Source: Prosthecodimorpha staleyi (GTDB lineage Bacteria; Pseudomonadota; Alphaproteobacteria; Rhizobiales; Ancalomicrobiaceae). Taken from it: a stretch of 64,000 bases of DNA. The notes beneath the pieces are model-generated. The model was given only the letters and a program-made list of their open reading frames with translations, had not been told where the DNA came from and searched no databases. Positions 23,585 to 34,299 of this stretch are shown one piece after another. Both the position numbers and the translations under genes were made by a program. The stretch spans positions 62,001 through 126,000 of the forward strand of contig NZ_JAHHZF010000006.1 of assembly GCF_018729455.1 (NCBI RefSeq), in the 5' to 3' direction. Positions within the stretch are counted from its first letter, which is position 1. The number at the start of each line of letters is the position of its first letter.

Positions 23585-24880
23585 ATGATCCGGTCCGTTC
23601 CCGATTCCTTTCTCCGCCTCGCGCAGGACAGGCGCGGTTCGCTGACCAGCAGTTTCGCGCTGCTGACCGTCCCGGTGCTCGCCATGCTCGGCGGCATGCT
23701 GGATTTCGGCGTCGTCACCAATGCGCGCGGAGACATGCAGAACGTGCTCGATGCTGCCGCACTGGCGGTCGCCAAGGATGCCGGCAACATGACCGAGGCG
23801 CAGGTTCAGGCCGCGGTCCTGGCCTATTTCAACAGCACCTACACGTCGAAAGACGTGACCGGGATCACCGTCTCGGCCACGCTCGTGAGCGGCAGCGCCG
23901 GCGACAAGTCGGTGACGGTGACCGGCACCGGCTCGGTCAAGACGACCTTCCTCGGCCTGCTCGGCATCGACGACCTGACCTTCTCGACCTCGTCGACCGC
24001 GACCTGGGGCTCGACCCGGCTTCGTGTCGCGCTGGTGCTCGACAATACCGGCTCGATGAGCAAGTCCGGCAAGATGACGGCGCTGAAGTCGGCGACCAAG
24101 ACCCTGCTAACGCAGTTGAAGGCCGCGGCGACCAGTACCGAGGATGTCTATGTCTCGATCATCCCCTTCGCCCGCGACGTGAATGTCGGCACCGGCAATG
24201 TGGATGCTTCCTGGATCCGCTGGACCGAGTGGGAATCGGAAAACGGCACTTGGACCTGGGTCAAGTCAGGTCGCAGCGGTTACTATGTTTGGAACACGGC
24301 AAGCCATAGCACCTGGAACGGCTGCGTCATGGACCGCGACCAGGACTACGACACCAAGGACACCGCGCCGGATAGCGCGACCTCGGGCACGCTCTACCCG
24401 GCCGAGCAGTATTCGGACTGCCCTGCTGCCGTGATGGCGCTCTCGAACAACTGGACCTCGCTGAACAGCAAGGTCGACGAGATGACGCCGAACGGCAACA
24501 CCAACCAGGGCATCGGCCTGCAATGGGGCTTCTCGTCGCTGACCAAGGGGCCGCTGGCGATTCCGAGCAAGGATTCCAGGTACAAATATACCGATGCGAT
24601 CGTTCTCTTTACCGACGGTCTGAATACCGAGAACCGCTGGTCGAGCAAACAGTCGAGCATCGACGCTCGCCAGAAGAAGACATGCACCAACGTCAAGGCC
24701 GCCGGGATCGTCCTCTATACGGTCCAGGTCGACACCTCCGGCACCGACGGCGTATCGACGCTGCTGCAGGATTGCGCCACCGACACGTCGAAATATTTCA
24801 TGCTGACGTCGTCGGATCAGATCATTTCGACGTTCCAGTCGATCGGAACCTCGCTGTCGCAGTTGCGGCTCTCAAAGTGA
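23585..24880 (+). CDS. TadG-like pilus assembly protein with vWA domain
   Basis: A 431-residue membrane-anchored protein. The N-terminal TadE/TadG segment has a hydrophobic helix at about residues 24-42 followed by MLDFGVVTNARGDMQNVLDAAALAVAKDAG. A von Willebrand A domain begins at LVLDNTGSMSKSGKM (MIDAS-type DxTGSM) at about residues 145-160 and runs to the C-terminus (IVLFTDGLNTENRW). TadG proteins help Flp pilus biogenesis at the cell envelope. No tad/flp genes are nearby, so this is an orphan copy. The ATG at 23585 gives the normal basic N-terminus; an upstream ATG at 23492 adds an unsupported leader. Confidence 0.85.
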   Translation: MIRSVPDSFLRLAQDRRGSLTSSFALLTVPVLAMLGGMLDFGVVTNARGDMQNVLDAAALAVAKDAGNMTEAQVQAAVLAYFNSTYTSKDVTGITVSATLVSGSAGDKSVTVTGTGSVKTTFLGLLGIDDLTFSTSSTATWGSTRLRVALVLDNTGSMSKSGKMTALKSATKTLLTQLKAAATSTEDVYVSIIPFARDVNVGTGNVDASWIRWTEWESENGTWTWVKSGRSGYYVWNTASHSTWNGCVMDRDQDYDTKDTAPDSATSGTLYPAEQYSDCPAAVMALSNNWTSLNSKVDEMTPNGNTNQGIGLQWGFSSLTKGPLAIPSKDSRYKYTDAIVLFTDGLNTENRWSSKQSSIDARQKKTCTNVKAAGIVLYTVQVDTSGTDGVSTLLQDCATDTSKYFMLTSSDQIISTFQSIGTSLSQLRLSK

Positions 24881-24901
24881 CGGGCCGCGTCCGGGCCGCC
24901 G

Positions 24902-25507
24902 TCACAGCGAGGCGGCGGCACGGGCAGCTTGGTCGTAATGGCCGCTGAGCGAGCGGATGCGGCGGGCGACCTCGCTGAGCGCGGCACCCTCGACGCCGGT
25001 CGACAGCACCGAATCGACCAGCAGCGCCTCCCGGATCTCCGCATATTTCCGGCAGGCCGCTTCCCCGGCCGGCGTGATGGCGGCAAGCTTCTCCTTGCCG
25101 CGCCGGCCGCTCTTGACGAGCTTCAGCCGCTCCAGCTTCTTCAGCGCGTAGGCGACCGTGTGGGTGTCCTCGATATTGAGGACGAGGCAGATGTCGGACA
25201 GCGTCTTGGCCTTGGCCCGGTGATTGACGTTGTGCAGCACCAGGACGTCGAGCGGCGAGAGGTCCGGCACGCCCGCCGCCGCCATGCAGCGCACGATCCA
25301 GCGGTTGAAGGCATGGATATACATGACCATGCCGAACTCGATCTCCGACAGGGCCGGCATGGCCCCGGCGGCGAGATGGCCGGAGGAGACGATCGGGCCG
25401 ACGGCCGTGTGCCGCGCCCGCGCCCTATCCGCCGCACCGCGCGGAGTTGCAGCGTCTCCTCCAAGCGGCGTGTCGTTCCGGTCCGGCCGGTCGTCGTCCG
25501 CCGCCAT
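24902..25507 (-). CDS. Winged-helix (MarR-like) regulator of the TRAP operon
   Basis: A 201-residue DNA-binding protein. After a charged, variable N-terminus (about 50 residues), a MarR-type domain is visible: LSPLDVLVLHNVNHRAKAKT, DICLVLNIEDTHTVAYALKKLERLKLV (recognition helix) and the wing KSGRRGKEKLAAITPAGEAA. Its ATG overlaps the dctM stop (TGATG), so it is translated with the transporter. It probably binds the palindrome at 28490 and responds to the transported compound. Confidence 0.82.
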   Translation of the reverse strand: MAADDDRPDRNDTPLGGDAATPRGAADRARARHTAVGPIVSSGHLAAGAMPALSEIEFGMVMYIHAFNRWIVRCMAAAGVPDLSPLDVLVLHNVNHRAKAKTLSDICLVLNIEDTHTVAYALKKLERLKLVKSGRRGKEKLAAITPAGEAACRKYAEIREALLVDSVLSTGVEGAALSEVARRIRSLSGHYDQAARAAASL

Positions 25508-26814
25508 CACTTCGCTCCGAGCATCTGTTCGGGCAGCCAGGTGACCAGGCCCGGCGCGACGGTGACGAGCACGACCATGGCGATCATGCCGACGAAGAAG
25601 GGCAGCGCGGCCAGCGCGACATAGCCCATGTTCTTCCGCGCCAGCGACTGCAGGACGTAGAGGTTGAACCCGACCGGCGGCGTGATCTGCGCCATCTCGA
25701 CGACCAGCACGATGAAGATGCCGAACCACAGCAGGTCGATGCCCGCCGCCTGCACGGCCGGCAGGATCACCGAGGTGGTCAGCACCACCATCGAGATGCC
25801 GTCGATGAAGCAGCCCATGACGATGAAGACGACGGTCAGCGCCGCGATCAGCGCGCCCTGGCTGAGCTGCATATGGCTGATCCAGTCGGCGAAGAGGCGC
25901 GGCAGGCCGGTCAGTCCCATCGCGGTCGACATGAAGGCGGCGCCGGTCAGGATCAGGCCGATCATGCAGGAGGTACGCACCGCCCCGGTGACGCTCTGCC
26001 AGAAGGTCTCGGTGGTCAGCCCGCCCGTGGCCAGCGCCAGGACCAGCGAGCCGACCACGCCGAGCACGGCGGATTCGGTCGGCGTGGCGTAGCCGCCATA
26101 GATCGAGCCGAGCACCAGCACGATCAGAAGGACGGTCGGGATCAGGCGGCGCGACCGGTCGAGCTTCTGCATGAAGCTCATCGGCGCGTCGGCGGGCGGG
26201 ATGCGCGCCGGCTGCGTCCAGGCATAGACCATCACGATGCCGGAGAAGATCAGCATCAGGACGATGCCGGGGACGACGCCGGCGATGAACAGGCGCGCGA
26301 TCGAGACCTGCGCGGCGACGCCGTAGACGATCATGATGATCGAGGGCGGGATCAGCAGGCCGAGAGTGCCCGAGCCGGCGAGCGAACCGACCACCATGAA
26401 GTCGTCATAGCCGCGCCGGCGCAGTTCCGGGATGGTCATCTTGCCGATCGTCGCCGCCGTGGCGGCGGAGGAGCCGGAAATCGCCGCGAAGATGCCGCAG
26501 CCGTAGACGTTGGTGTGCAGCAGCCGGCCCGGCAGCCGCTGCATCCAGGGGGCGAGGCCCTTGAACATGTCCTCGGCCAGCCGCGAGCGGAACAGGATCT
26601 CGCCCATCCAGATGAACATCGGCAGCGCCGTCAGCGACCAGGAATTGTTCGCCCCCCAGGTCGAAGTGGCGAACATCAGCCCGGACGGCCGCGTCGTGAA
26701 GCTCTCGATGGCGACGAAGCCGACGGCGGCGAGCGCCATGCCGATCCACAGCCCGCTGCCCAGGAAGGCGAACAGGCAGACGGTGAGGAGGATCGCAAGC
26801 GTGGTGGGTTCCAT
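25507..26814 (-). CDS. dctM: TRAP transporter large permease (DctM)
   Basis: A 435-residue inner-membrane protein with about 12 hydrophobic segments that forms the Na+-driven channel of a TRAP uptake system. Typical blocks include LTALPMFIWMGEILFRS, GCGIFAAISGSSAATAATIG and LLIPPSIIMIVYG, with the C-terminal AQITPPVGFNLYVLQ. It lies 12 bases after the small permease gene and overlaps the regulator gene. Confidence 0.95.
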   Translation of the reverse strand: MEPTTLAILLTVCLFAFLGSGLWIGMALAAVGFVAIESFTTRPSGLMFATSTWGANNSWSLTALPMFIWMGEILFRSRLAEDMFKGLAPWMQRLPGRLLHTNVYGCGIFAAISGSSAATAATIGKMTIPELRRRGYDDFMVVGSLAGSGTLGLLIPPSIIMIVYGVAAQVSIARLFIAGVVPGIVLMLIFSGIVMVYAWTQPARIPPADAPMSFMQKLDRSRRLIPTVLLIVLVLGSIYGGYATPTESAVLGVVGSLVLALATGGLTTETFWQSVTGAVRTSCMIGLILTGAAFMSTAMGLTGLPRLFADWISHMQLSQGALIAALTVVFIVMGCFIDGISMVVLTTSVILPAVQAAGIDLLWFGIFIVLVVEMAQITPPVGFNLYVLQSLARKNMGYVALAALPFFVGMIAMVVLVTVAPGLVTWLPEQMLGAK

Positions 26815-26826
26815 GGCGATCGCTCC

Positions 26827-27360
26827 TCAGCGTTCGAAGGTCGGCGCGTCTTCCGCCGAGGCAGCCGCATGGGCGAGATGGGACGGCGTGCCGCCCTTGA
26901 GCGCGCGCAGGAGATCTTCCGCCAGCGCGACGGCAAACACGGCAAGGCCGACGACCATGGAGAGCTGCGGGATCCAGAGCGGAACGGCGACCAGACCCGA
27001 GGCGACATCGTGGAAGCGCCAGGAATCGAAGGCCATGCGGCCGCACCAGAAGGTGGCCCAACCGATCGCCACCATGGCGGCCGCGAGCAGAACGGTCTCG
27101 AGCCCGTGGCGGACCGGTCCGCCGATCCGGTCGATGATCAGGCCGACGCGAATGTGCTCGCCGCGCCGATAGGCCGGGGCCAGCCCGAGAAACAGGACCG
27201 CGACCAGGCCGTAGCCGGAGAAGTCGTCCGAGGCCGGTACCTGGCTGGCGACCAGACGCAGGCCGACATCGGCCAGGATGATGCACCCGATGCCGATCAG
27301 AGCGAGACCGGAAAGGATTTCCATCAGCCGGTAGAGGGGGTTGAGGGGCGACGAGGTCAC
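26827..27360 (-). CDS. dctQ: TRAP transporter small permease (DctQ)
   Basis: A 177-residue membrane protein with four predicted helices, including LALIGIGCIILADVGLRL near the N-terminus and WIPQLSMVVGLAVFAVALAEDLLRAL near the end. The pattern is typical of DctQ, which pairs with DctM. The C-terminal 20 residues are hydrophilic. It lies 76 bases downstream of the binding-protein gene. Confidence 0.92.
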   Translation of the reverse strand: MTSSPLNPLYRLMEILSGLALIGIGCIILADVGLRLVASQVPASDDFSGYGLVAVLFLGLAPAYRRGEHIRVGLIIDRIGGPVRHGLETVLLAAAMVAIGWATFWCGRMAFDSWRFHDVASGLVAVPLWIPQLSMVVGLAVFAVALAEDLLRALKGGTPSHLAHAAASAEDAPTFER

Positions 27361-27436
27361 GGCGGCGGGGCTCCCGGACGGATGCGGCGGTCGGACGGGA
27401 AAAGGGCCGGAGCGTCGCCGCCCCGGCCCTTGCGGA

Positions 27437-28414
27437 TCACTTCTTGAAGGCCTCGATGATGGCCTTGCCGTCCGGACCGGCCTTGTCGGCCCATTCGGTC
27501 GCCATGGTCTCGCCGATCTTGGTCAGTTCCGCCGCCATCGTGGCGGTCGGCGCGCCGACCTTCATGCCCTTCTCGGCCATGGTCTTCTTGAAGCCCTCGT
27601 TGAGCTTCTCGGACTCGGCCCATCCGCGCGCCTCGGCAGCCGCCGCCGCCGCCAGCACCGCCTTGCGGTCGGCCTCGGACAGGGCGTCGAAGGCGGCCTT
27701 GTTGGCGAAGACGATGTTCTGCGGCAGGAAGGCCTGCGTGTCGTAGTAGTTGGAAAGGTAGTCCCAGGCCTGGGTGTCGACGCCGGTGGCGCCCGACGAG
27801 ATCATCGCCTCGGCGAGGCCGGCGCGGAAGGCCTGCGGCAGTTCGGCCTGCTGGACGGTCACCGGCGAGGCGCCGAGCAACTGGGCGAAGCGGGCGGTGG
27901 CCGGATTGTAGGAGCGGAACTTCAGGCCTTTCAGGTCGGCCAGCGCGGCCATGTCCTTCTTGGCATAGACACCCTGCGGCGGCCAGGCGACCGAGTAGAG
28001 CAGGATCATGCCCTGCTTCTCCAGCCGGGCGGAAAGCGCCGGCTTGGCGATGGCATAGAGCTTCTTGGCCTGCGCGTAGCTGGTGGCCAGGCCCGGGATG
28101 GAATCGAAGGCGAAGATCGCATCCTCGTTGCCGAGGGTGGAGACGAGCAGTTCGCCGATCTGAACCGTGCCGGTCTGCACGCCGCGCTTGATCTCGGGCA
28201 GCTTCAGCAGCGACGCGTTCGAATGGACCGTGATGGCGAGCCGGCCGCCGGTCGCCTTGCCGACCTCGTCGACGAACAGGCGGTTGTTGGCGGTGTGGAA
28301 GTTGCCGTCCGGATAGGGCGTCGGCATGTCCCACTTGACGGTCTGCGCCGAGGCGGCGCCGGAGAGCGATACGGCGACGAGGCCGGCGATGAGGCTGGCG
28401 AAGACTGATTTCAC
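27437..28414 (-). CDS. dctP: TRAP transporter periplasmic substrate-binding protein (DctP)
   Basis: A 325-residue periplasmic protein with a signal peptide ending GAASA. The ligand-binding region has [18 protein letters not shown], an Arg-centred block ([20 protein letters not shown]) that usually contacts a carboxylate, then [20 protein letters not shown] chose GTG 28414 because GGAGG lies 6-10 bases upstream and the signal peptide starts there; the longer frame runs into the divergent gene. The neighbouring HyuAB fusion suggests a cyclic amide such as a hydantoin or 5-oxoproline, or the acid formed from it, as ligand. Confidence 0.92.
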   Translation of the reverse strand: MKSVFASLIAGLVAVSLSGAASAQTVKWDMPTPYPDGNFHTANNRLFVDEVGKATGGRLAITVHSNASLLKLPEIKRGVQTGTVQIGELLVSTLGNEDAIFAFDSIPGLATSYAQAKKLYAIAKPALSARLEKQGMILLYSVAWPPQGVYAKKDMAALADLKGLKFRSYNPATARFAQLLGASPVTVQQAELPQAFRAGLAEAMISSGATGVDTQAWDYLSNYYDTQAFLPQNIVFANKAAFDALSEADRKAVLAAAAAAEARGWAESEKLNEGFKKTMAEKGMKVGAPTATMAAELTKIGETMATEWADKAGPDGKAIIEAFKK

Positions 28415-28489
28415 GATGTCCTCCGTCAAAGATTCCGGCCTGCCGCGTGGCGTCCGGACCCTGACCGGACTGTTCCATCGGCCTGCCGT

Positions 28490-28512
28490 CTTGTCAACAA
28501 AATCTCGACAAG
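28490..28512. promoter_or_regulatory. Operator-like palindrome between TRAP operon and hyuAB
   Basis: CTTGTC-N11-GACAAG in the 136-base divergent intergenic region, 75 bases from the dctP start and 38 bases from the hyuAB start. It lies in a locally AT-rich stretch suited to overlapping promoters. It is the best candidate site for the winged-helix regulator at 24902. Confidence 0.5.
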
Positions 28513-28550
28513 TTATCGTCGTTTTCAAATCGAATGGCTCGAGGCTGGTT

Positions 28551-31500
28551 ATGGCGAAAGTTTGGGACTTCTGGATCGATCGCGGCGGCACCTTCACGGA
28601 CGTGATCGGGCGCGATCCGGCTGGCAAGATCCATGCCCTCAAGCTGCTGTCCGAAAACCCCGAAGCCTACCGGGATGCGGCGGTGGCCGGCATCCGCGCC
28701 CATCTCGGGCTCGCCGCCGGGGCGCCGATCCCGGCCGGCCTGGTCGGCGAGGTGCGCATGGGCACGACGGTCGCCACCAACGCGCTCCTGGAGCGCAAGG
28801 GTGACCGCACGCTGTTCGTCACCACGCGCGGCTTCCGCGACAGCCTGGAGATCGCCTACCAGGACCGCCCGGACATCTTCGCCAAGGCGATCATCAAGCC
28901 CGAGCAGCTCTACGAGCGCGTCGTCGAGGTCGACGAGCGCGTGCTGGCCGACGGCACCGTGGAACGGCCGCTCGATCTCGCCGGCGCCCGCGCTGCGCTG
29001 ACGGCGGCCCGCGCCGACGGCTTCGATGCGGTCGCCATCTCGCTGATGCATGCCTGGCGGCACACCGCCCACGAGAAGGCGCTCGCCGCCCTCGCCCGCG
29101 AACTCGGCTTCGCGCAGGTCTCGGTTGGCCACGAGGTCTCGCCGCTGATCAAGCTGGTCGGGCGCGGCGACACGACCGTGGTCGACGCCTATCTGTCGCC
29201 GATCCTCGCCCGCTATGTCGGCCAGGTCGCCGAGGAGCTCGATGTCGAGCGCTCGGGCGCGCGGCTGATGTTCATGATGTCGTCGGGCGGGCTGACCGCC
29301 GCCAACCTGTTCCAGGGCAAGGACGCGATCCTGTCCGGGCCGGCGGGCGGCGTGGTCGGCCTCGCCGAGACCGGCCGGTCGGCCGGCTTCGAGCGCGTCA
29401 TCGGCTTCGACATGGGCGGCACCTCGACCGACGTTGCCCATTATGACGGCGCCTATGAGCGCGCCTTCGACACCGAGGTCGCCGGCGTGCGCATCCGGGC
29501 GCCGATGATGCTGATCCACACGGTGGCGGCGGGCGGTGGTTCGATCCTGCATTTCGACGGCGCCCGCTTCCGGGTCGGGCCGGATTCGGCCGGCGCCAAT
29601 CCGGGTCCGGCCTGCTACCGGCGCGGCGGCCCGCTCGCGGTGACCGACGCCAACGTCATGGTCGGCAAGCTGATCCCGGACTATTTCCCGGCCATTTTCG
29701 GCCCCGGCCAGGACCGGCCGCTCGATGCCGAGACGGTGCGCGACCGCTTCGCGGCGTTGGCGGCGCAGGTCGGCGACGGACGCAGCGCCGAGGAGGTCGC
29801 CGACGGTTTCATCCAGATCGCTATCGCCAACATGGCCGAGGCGATCAAGCGCATCTCGGTGCAGCGCGGCTACGACGTGACCGGCTACGTCCTCAACTGC
29901 TTCGGCGGCGCCGGCGGCCAGCATGCCTGCCTGGTCGCCGACGCGCTCGGCATGACGCGCGTGCTGATCCATCCGCTCTCTGGCCTGCTCTCCGCCTACG
30001 GCATGGGCCTCGCCGACATCCGCGCCACGCGGGTGCAGGCGCTCGGCGCGGCGCTCGAGGGTTCGGACGCGGCCATCGAGACTTTGGGCGAGGCGCTCGG
30101 CACGGTCTGCCGGCAGGAACTCGACGGCCAGGGCGTACCGGCCGACGAGGTCACGACCCATGTCCGCGCCCATATCCGCTATCAGGGCACCGACACGGCG
30201 CTGGAGGTCGCCGCCTATGACGTGGCCGGCGGTCGGATCGTCGCCGACCATCGCCCGGCCATGCGCGAGGCTTTTCTCACCGCCCACAAGGCCCGCTTCG
30301 GCTTCGTCGATGCCGACAAGCCGATGGTGGTCGACGCAGTCTCGGTCGAGGCGATCGGCGGGGCGGCCCGCTTCGTCGAGCCGGAGCGGCCCGAGACCGC
30401 CACGGGTGCGCCCGAGCCGGCGCGGCGGACGCGCTTCTTCAGCCGCGGCCGCTGGCGCGAGGCCGGCGTCTTCACCCGCGACCGGCTCGCCCCCGGCCAT
30501 GCGATCCCGGGACCGGCGATCATCATCGAGCCGAACCAGACCATCGTGGTTGAGGACGGCTGGCGCGCGCGCCTGACGGCCCGCGACCATCTGGTGCTCG
30601 ACCGGACCGAGGCGATGGTCCACCGCGCTGCGGTCGGCACCACGGCCGATCCGGTGATGCTGGAGATCTTCAACAATCTCTTCATGTCGATCGCCGAGCA
30701 GATGGGCGTCACGCTGCAGAACACCGCCTATTCGGTCAACATCAAGGAGCGGCTCGACTTCTCCTGCGCGGTATTCGACCGCGACGGCGCGCTGGTCGCC
30801 AACGCGCCGCACATGCCGGTGCATCTCGGCTCGATGGACCGCTCGGTCGAGACGGTCATCCGCCAGAACCCGGTGATCCGGCCGGGCGACGTCTTCGCCC
30901 TGAACGCGCCCTACAACGGCGGCACGCATCTGCCCGACATCACCGTCTGCACGCCGGTCTTCGACGCGGCGGGCGAGCGCATCCAGTTCTGGGTGGCGAG
31001 CCGCGGCCATCACGCCGATGTCGGCGGCATCGCGCCCGGCTCCATGTCGCCGCGCGCGACCCGGATTGAGGAGGAAGGCGTCTATATCGACAATTTCAAG
31101 CTCGTCGAGGAAGGCCGCTTCCGCGAGGCGGAGTTGGTCGAACTCCTGACCGGCGGCCCCTACCCGGTCCGCAACGTCGTGCAGAACGTCAACGACCTGA
31201 AGGCGCAGATCGCCGCCAACGCCAAGGGCCTGGCGGAACTGCGCAAGATGATCGCCCATTTCGGGCTCGACGTGGTCGAGGCCTATATGGGCCATGTCCA
31301 GGACAATGCGGCGGAGAGCGTGCGCCGGGTGCTCGACCGGCTCGCCGACGGCGCCTTCGAGTTGGAGATGGACCAGGGCTGCGTCATCAAGGTGCGCATC
31401 ACGGTCGACCGTGCGGCACGGCGCGCGACCGTCGACTTCACCGGCACTTCGGCGCAGCGCGACGACAACTTCAACGCCCCCGCCCCGGTCACGCGCGCGG

Positions 31501-32171
31501 CGGTGCTCTACGTCTTCCGGGTCATGGTCGACGATGCCATCCCGATGAATGCCGGCTGCCTGCGGCCGATCGACATCGTCGTGCCGGAGGCGACCATGCT
31601 CAGCCCGCGCTATCCGGCGGCGGTCGTGGCCGGCAATGTCGAGGTCAGCCAGGCGGTCACCAACGCGCTGTTCGGCGCGCTCGGCGCCATGTCGTGCAGC
31701 CAAGGCACCATGAACAACCTGACCTTCGGCAACGACCGCTACCAGTATTACGAGACCATCTGCTCCGGCGCCCCGGCCGGCCCGACCTGGGACGGCGCCC
31801 ATGCAGTCCATGTCCACATGACCAATTCGCGCCTGACCGATCCGGAGATCCTGGAGACGCGCTTTCCGGTCGTGCTGGAGGAATTCGTCGTCCGCCGCGG
31901 TTCGGGCGGGCGCGGCGCGCATCCGGGCGGCGACGGCACGCGGCGCACGATCCGCTTCCTGGAACGGATGGACTGCGCGGTCCTCTCCGGCCACCGCCGG
32001 GTCCATCCCTTCGGCATGGCCGGCGGCGGCCCCGGCGAACTCGGCTCCAACACGGTGCGCCGCCTGGACGGTTCGACCGAGGATCTCGGCGGCTGCGGAC
32101 AGACCGTGCTGGAGCCCGGCGAGGCGATCACGGTGGTGACGCCGACTTCCGGAGGCTATGGGGCGGCGTGA
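28551..32171 (+). CDS. Fused hydantoinase/5-oxoprolinase (HyuA-HyuB)
   Basis: A 1206-residue ATP-dependent ring-opening enzyme. The HyuA half (about residues 1-690) starts [14 protein letters not shown] and contains the actin-like phosphate loops [17 protein letters not shown] and [16 protein letters not shown]. The HyuB half (about 700-1205) starts [20 protein letters not shown] and contains [20 protein letters not shown] and [14 protein letters not shown]. One-chain fusions are usual for 5-oxoprolinase, while N-methylhydantoinases and acetophenone carboxylases are often split. ATG 28551 follows GAGG, and the protein begins at the conserved motif, so the frame start at 28326 is rejected. Divergent from the TRAP genes. 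Confidence 0.93.
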   Translation: MAKVWDFWIDRGGTFTDVIGRDPAGKIHALKLLSENPEAYRDAAVAGIRAHLGLAAGAPIPAGLVGEVRMGTTVATNALLERKGDRTLFVTTRGFRDSLEIAYQDRPDIFAKAIIKPEQLYERVVEVDERVLADGTVERPLDLAGARAALTAARADGFDAVAISLMHAWRHTAHEKALAALARELGFAQVSVGHEVSPLIKLVGRGDTTVVDAYLSPILARYVGQVAEELDVERSGARLMFMMSSGGLTAANLFQGKDAILSGPAGGVVGLAETGRSAGFERVIGFDMGGTSTDVAHYDGAYERAFDTEVAGVRIRAPMMLIHTVAAGGGSILHFDGARFRVGPDSAGANPGPACYRRGGPLAVTDANVMVGKLIPDYFPAIFGPGQDRPLDAETVRDRFAALAAQVGDGRSAEEVADGFIQIAIANMAEAIKRISVQRGYDVTGYVLNCFGGAGGQHACLVADALGMTRVLIHPLSGLLSAYGMGLADIRATRVQALGAALEGSDAAIETLGEALGTVCRQELDGQGVPADEVTTHVRAHIRYQGTDTALEVAAYDVAGGRIVADHRPAMREAFLTAHKARFGFVDADKPMVVDAVSVEAIGGAARFVEPERPETATGAPEPARRTRFFSRGRWREAGVFTRDRLAPGHAIPGPAIIIEPNQTIVVEDGWRARLTARDHLVLDRTEAMVHRAAVGTTADPVMLEIFNNLFMSIAEQMGVTLQNTAYSVNIKERLDFSCAVFDRDGALVANAPHMPVHLGSMDRSVETVIRQNPVIRPGDVFALNAPYNGGTHLPDITVCTPVFDAAGERIQFWVASRGHHADVGGIAPGSMSPRATRIEEEGVYIDNFKLVEEGRFREAELVELLTGGPYPVRNVVQNVNDLKAQIAANAKGLAELRKMIAHFGLDVVEAYMGHVQDNAAESVRRVLDRLADGAFELEMDQGCVIKVRITVDRAARRATVDFTGTSAQRDDNFNAPAPVTRAAVLYVFRVMVDDAIPMNAGCLRPIDIVVPEATMLSPRYPAAVVAGNVEVSQAVTNALFGALGAMSCSQGTMNNLTFGNDRYQYYETICSGAPAGPTWDGAHAVHVHMTNSRLTDPEILETRFPVVLEEFVVRRGSGGRGAHPGGDGTRRTIRFLERMDCAVLSGHRRVHPFGMAGGGPGELGSNTVRRLDGSTEDLGGCGQTVLEPGEAITVVTPTSGGYGAA

Positions 32172-32174
32172 GCG

Positions 32175-34163
32175 CTACGGCGTTCGCTGGAGCGGCCGGA
32201 CGACCCGGAAACCGATGGTGATCGCGGCCGTGGCGGGAGCTGTCGTGGCCCGGGACGCCACCCTCATGTCGACGCCGCCTTTGCCCCAAGACCCTCCGCG
32301 CGCGACCCGGTTCCCGCAGTTCGCAAAATCGTGCGCGGACACATCGGCAATCGGAACCGAATAGGTCAACGCACTGTAACAGTCCGCCACCCACTGATAG
32401 ACATTGCCCTGCATGTCATAGAGGCCGAAGGCGTTGGGCGCGAACTTGCCGACTGGAGACACGCCCGGATAGCCGTCGTCGCATTCGATACTGGCAGCAG
32501 TGGCCTTGAACGCCCGTTTCGCCGAAAGGTCGTAGACATTGGCATAGCGGCAGAGCGATTTTTCGTCGTCGCCATGCGCATAGCGTCGCGACGGGGCGGA
32601 TTCGTCCGTGACCCCGCGTGCGGCATATTCCCATTCCGCTTCGCTCGGCAGGCGGTAGTGCTGCCCCGAATGCCGGGTCAGCCACTCGGTATAGGCTTTG
32701 GCATCGAACCAGGACACGCAGGTGACCGGATCCGAGATCTTGTCGACGAACTGCGTCCAGGTGCCGCCGACCTTCTGGCAATTCGTCTTCGACTGATAGT
32801 TGCCGATGATGCCGAAGGACTGGAACTGCCGGACCGTGATCGGGAACTTGGAGACGGCGAACGGCCGATGGATCGGAATGACCCGCTGCGGTCCCTCGTC
32901 GTCGTGCCGGCCCGCCTCGGTCGGCGGCGAACCCATCCGGAAGCGGCCGGTCGGCAGGACCACCATGACCGGGCATACGTCGCATTCGCGGAATTCGTCG
33001 CCTGGCCTCAGGCAACTCTCGTCGAAGGCCGACAGCGTTGCGGGTGGACCGGCGAGCCTTTGCCACACCTTGCCGCATGTCTCTTCAACCCTGCCGGACG
33101 CGGGACGATCCGGCTTGCCTACCGGCCCCTCTGGCTGGCCTGCTGGCCCCTCCGGCCGGCCGGTCGGAAGAACGGCGGCAAGCTTGCCGCGTTCGGCGCG
33201 CGCCCAGACGGCGTAGCGGCCCGTCCCATGCCGTTCAAGGAAGGCATCCCAGGCCTCCACGGTGGCGATCCGCGCGGCGATCTGGAAGTCGCCCTGCGCC
33301 AAGGCATCCAGGTCGGGGGTTTGGGCGGGGGGCGGATTGCCGGTCGTCGTGGTCGCAACCATCGTGGTGGTGGTGGCGTTGGTCGCAGCTGACTTCTCGA
33401 CCAGCACGACATCCTCGCCGCCCATGCGCGGGAAGTAGACGGCTGGCTCCTGCGGGCCGGTGGGCTCCGCCGCGGTGGCGCGGCGGACATCGTCATAGAC
33501 GAAGCCGAACAGGCGCCGCACGTCGACACCGGGCTCGACCAGCCGTTTCATCAGCGCGCTCGCATAGGGGCTGTTCTCCCCCTGGCCGTCCCCGGCGGTC
33601 TTGCCCTCCGCGGCCGAAAAGGCGATCACCTCGGCGGCGTCGGCTTCGACGCGACCGAGACCGCGGCCCGGGACGACCGAGCGGCGGGAGACCGTCATCC
33701 GCTTCACGAAGGGATTGTCGCGGCAGGCATCGAGGATCACGACCCTGAGCCGCCCGGCACCGGCAACCGCATCGCGGACCCGCTGCAGGCCGAGCGCCTC
33801 GTCCTCGACATCGGCGCTCGACGCCAGGGCGGCGTCGGTCGGGATCAGCCAGTTGCCGCCGCCGACCTCCATGCCGTGACCGGCGAAGTAGACGAGCGCG
33901 ACATCGGCCCGCTCCGCCTTCGACGCGAATTGCCTGAGCGCGTCGCGCATCCGCCGTCGATCGAGATCGGAATGGAACGTGACGTCGAACCCGGCCCCCG
34001 CCAGCAGCTTGGCGATGGCCGCGGCGTCCCGGGGTGGATTCCGGAGCGGTTCGACAAATCTGTAGGCGCCGTTGCCGATCACCAGAGCCACCCGCGTCTC
34101 GGCGCGCGCGCCACCGATCGAGAGCGCGAACAGAACGCAGATCAAGACGAGCCGTAGGATCAT
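32175..34163 (-). CDS. Secreted caspase-like (C14) protein fused to an FGE-type sulfatase-modifying domain
   Basis: A 662-residue protein with a signal peptide (1-21). Residues about 23-245 are a caspase domain with dyad His96 (YFAGHGME) and Cys147 (ILDACRDNP). A Pro/Gly/Lys-rich linker (about 310-430) leads to a formylglycine-generating-enzyme-like domain at about 445-660: MVVLPTGRFRMGSPP, YRLPSEAEWEYAARG, NVYQWVADC, RGGSWGKGG. The FGE copper-site Cys pair is absent from the RGGSW segment, so that domain probably binds rather than oxidises. The longer upstream frame crosses intergenic repeats, so ATG 34163 is preferred. Converges with hyuAB, only three bases between stops. Confidence 0.88.
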   Translation of the reverse strand: MILRLVLICVLFALSIGGARAETRVALVIGNGAYRFVEPLRNPPRDAAAIAKLLAGAGFDVTFHSDLDRRRMRDALRQFASKAERADVALVYFAGHGMEVGGGNWLIPTDAALASSADVEDEALGLQRVRDAVAGAGRLRVVILDACRDNPFVKRMTVSRRSVVPGRGLGRVEADAAEVIAFSAAEGKTAGDGQGENSPYASALMKRLVEPGVDVRRLFGFVYDDVRRATAAEPTGPQEPAVYFPRMGGEDVVLVEKSAATNATTTTMVATTTTGNPPPAQTPDLDALAQGDFQIAARIATVEAWDAFLERHGTGRYAVWARAERGKLAAVLPTGRPEGPAGQPEGPVGKPDRPASGRVEETCGKVWQRLAGPPATLSAFDESCLRPGDEFRECDVCPVMVVLPTGRFRMGSPPTEAGRHDDEGPQRVIPIHRPFAVSKFPITVRQFQSFGIIGNYQSKTNCQKVGGTWTQFVDKISDPVTCVSWFDAKAYTEWLTRHSGQHYRLPSEAEWEYAARGVTDESAPSRRYAHGDDEKSLCRYANVYDLSAKRAFKATAASIECDDGYPGVSPVGKFAPNAFGLYDMQGNVYQWVADCYSALTYSVPIADVSAHDFANCGNRVARGGSWGKGGVDMRVASRATTAPATAAITIGFRVVRPLQRTP

Positions 34164-34299
34164 GGGCCGGTTCCGCGCGACAGAAACGACTGGTTCGACC
34201 CGAAATAGAGCAAAGCCGGCCGACCGCCGCAATCGGCCCACGCCCCAAATCGTTTGCAGCGCATGGGGTTGAGGAGTTCGACCCAGCCTGCCCCACGGC

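Noticed and set aside
25447-27447. 666-codon plus-strand open frame opposite the TRAP genes
   Set aside because: The translation is a Gln/Asp/His-rich shadow of the dctM and dctQ genes.
28494-32006. 1170-codon minus-strand open frame opposite hyuAB
   Set aside because: High-GC antisense shadow with a His/Asp/Arg-rich composition and no domain; the plus strand encodes an unmistakable HyuA-HyuB fusion.
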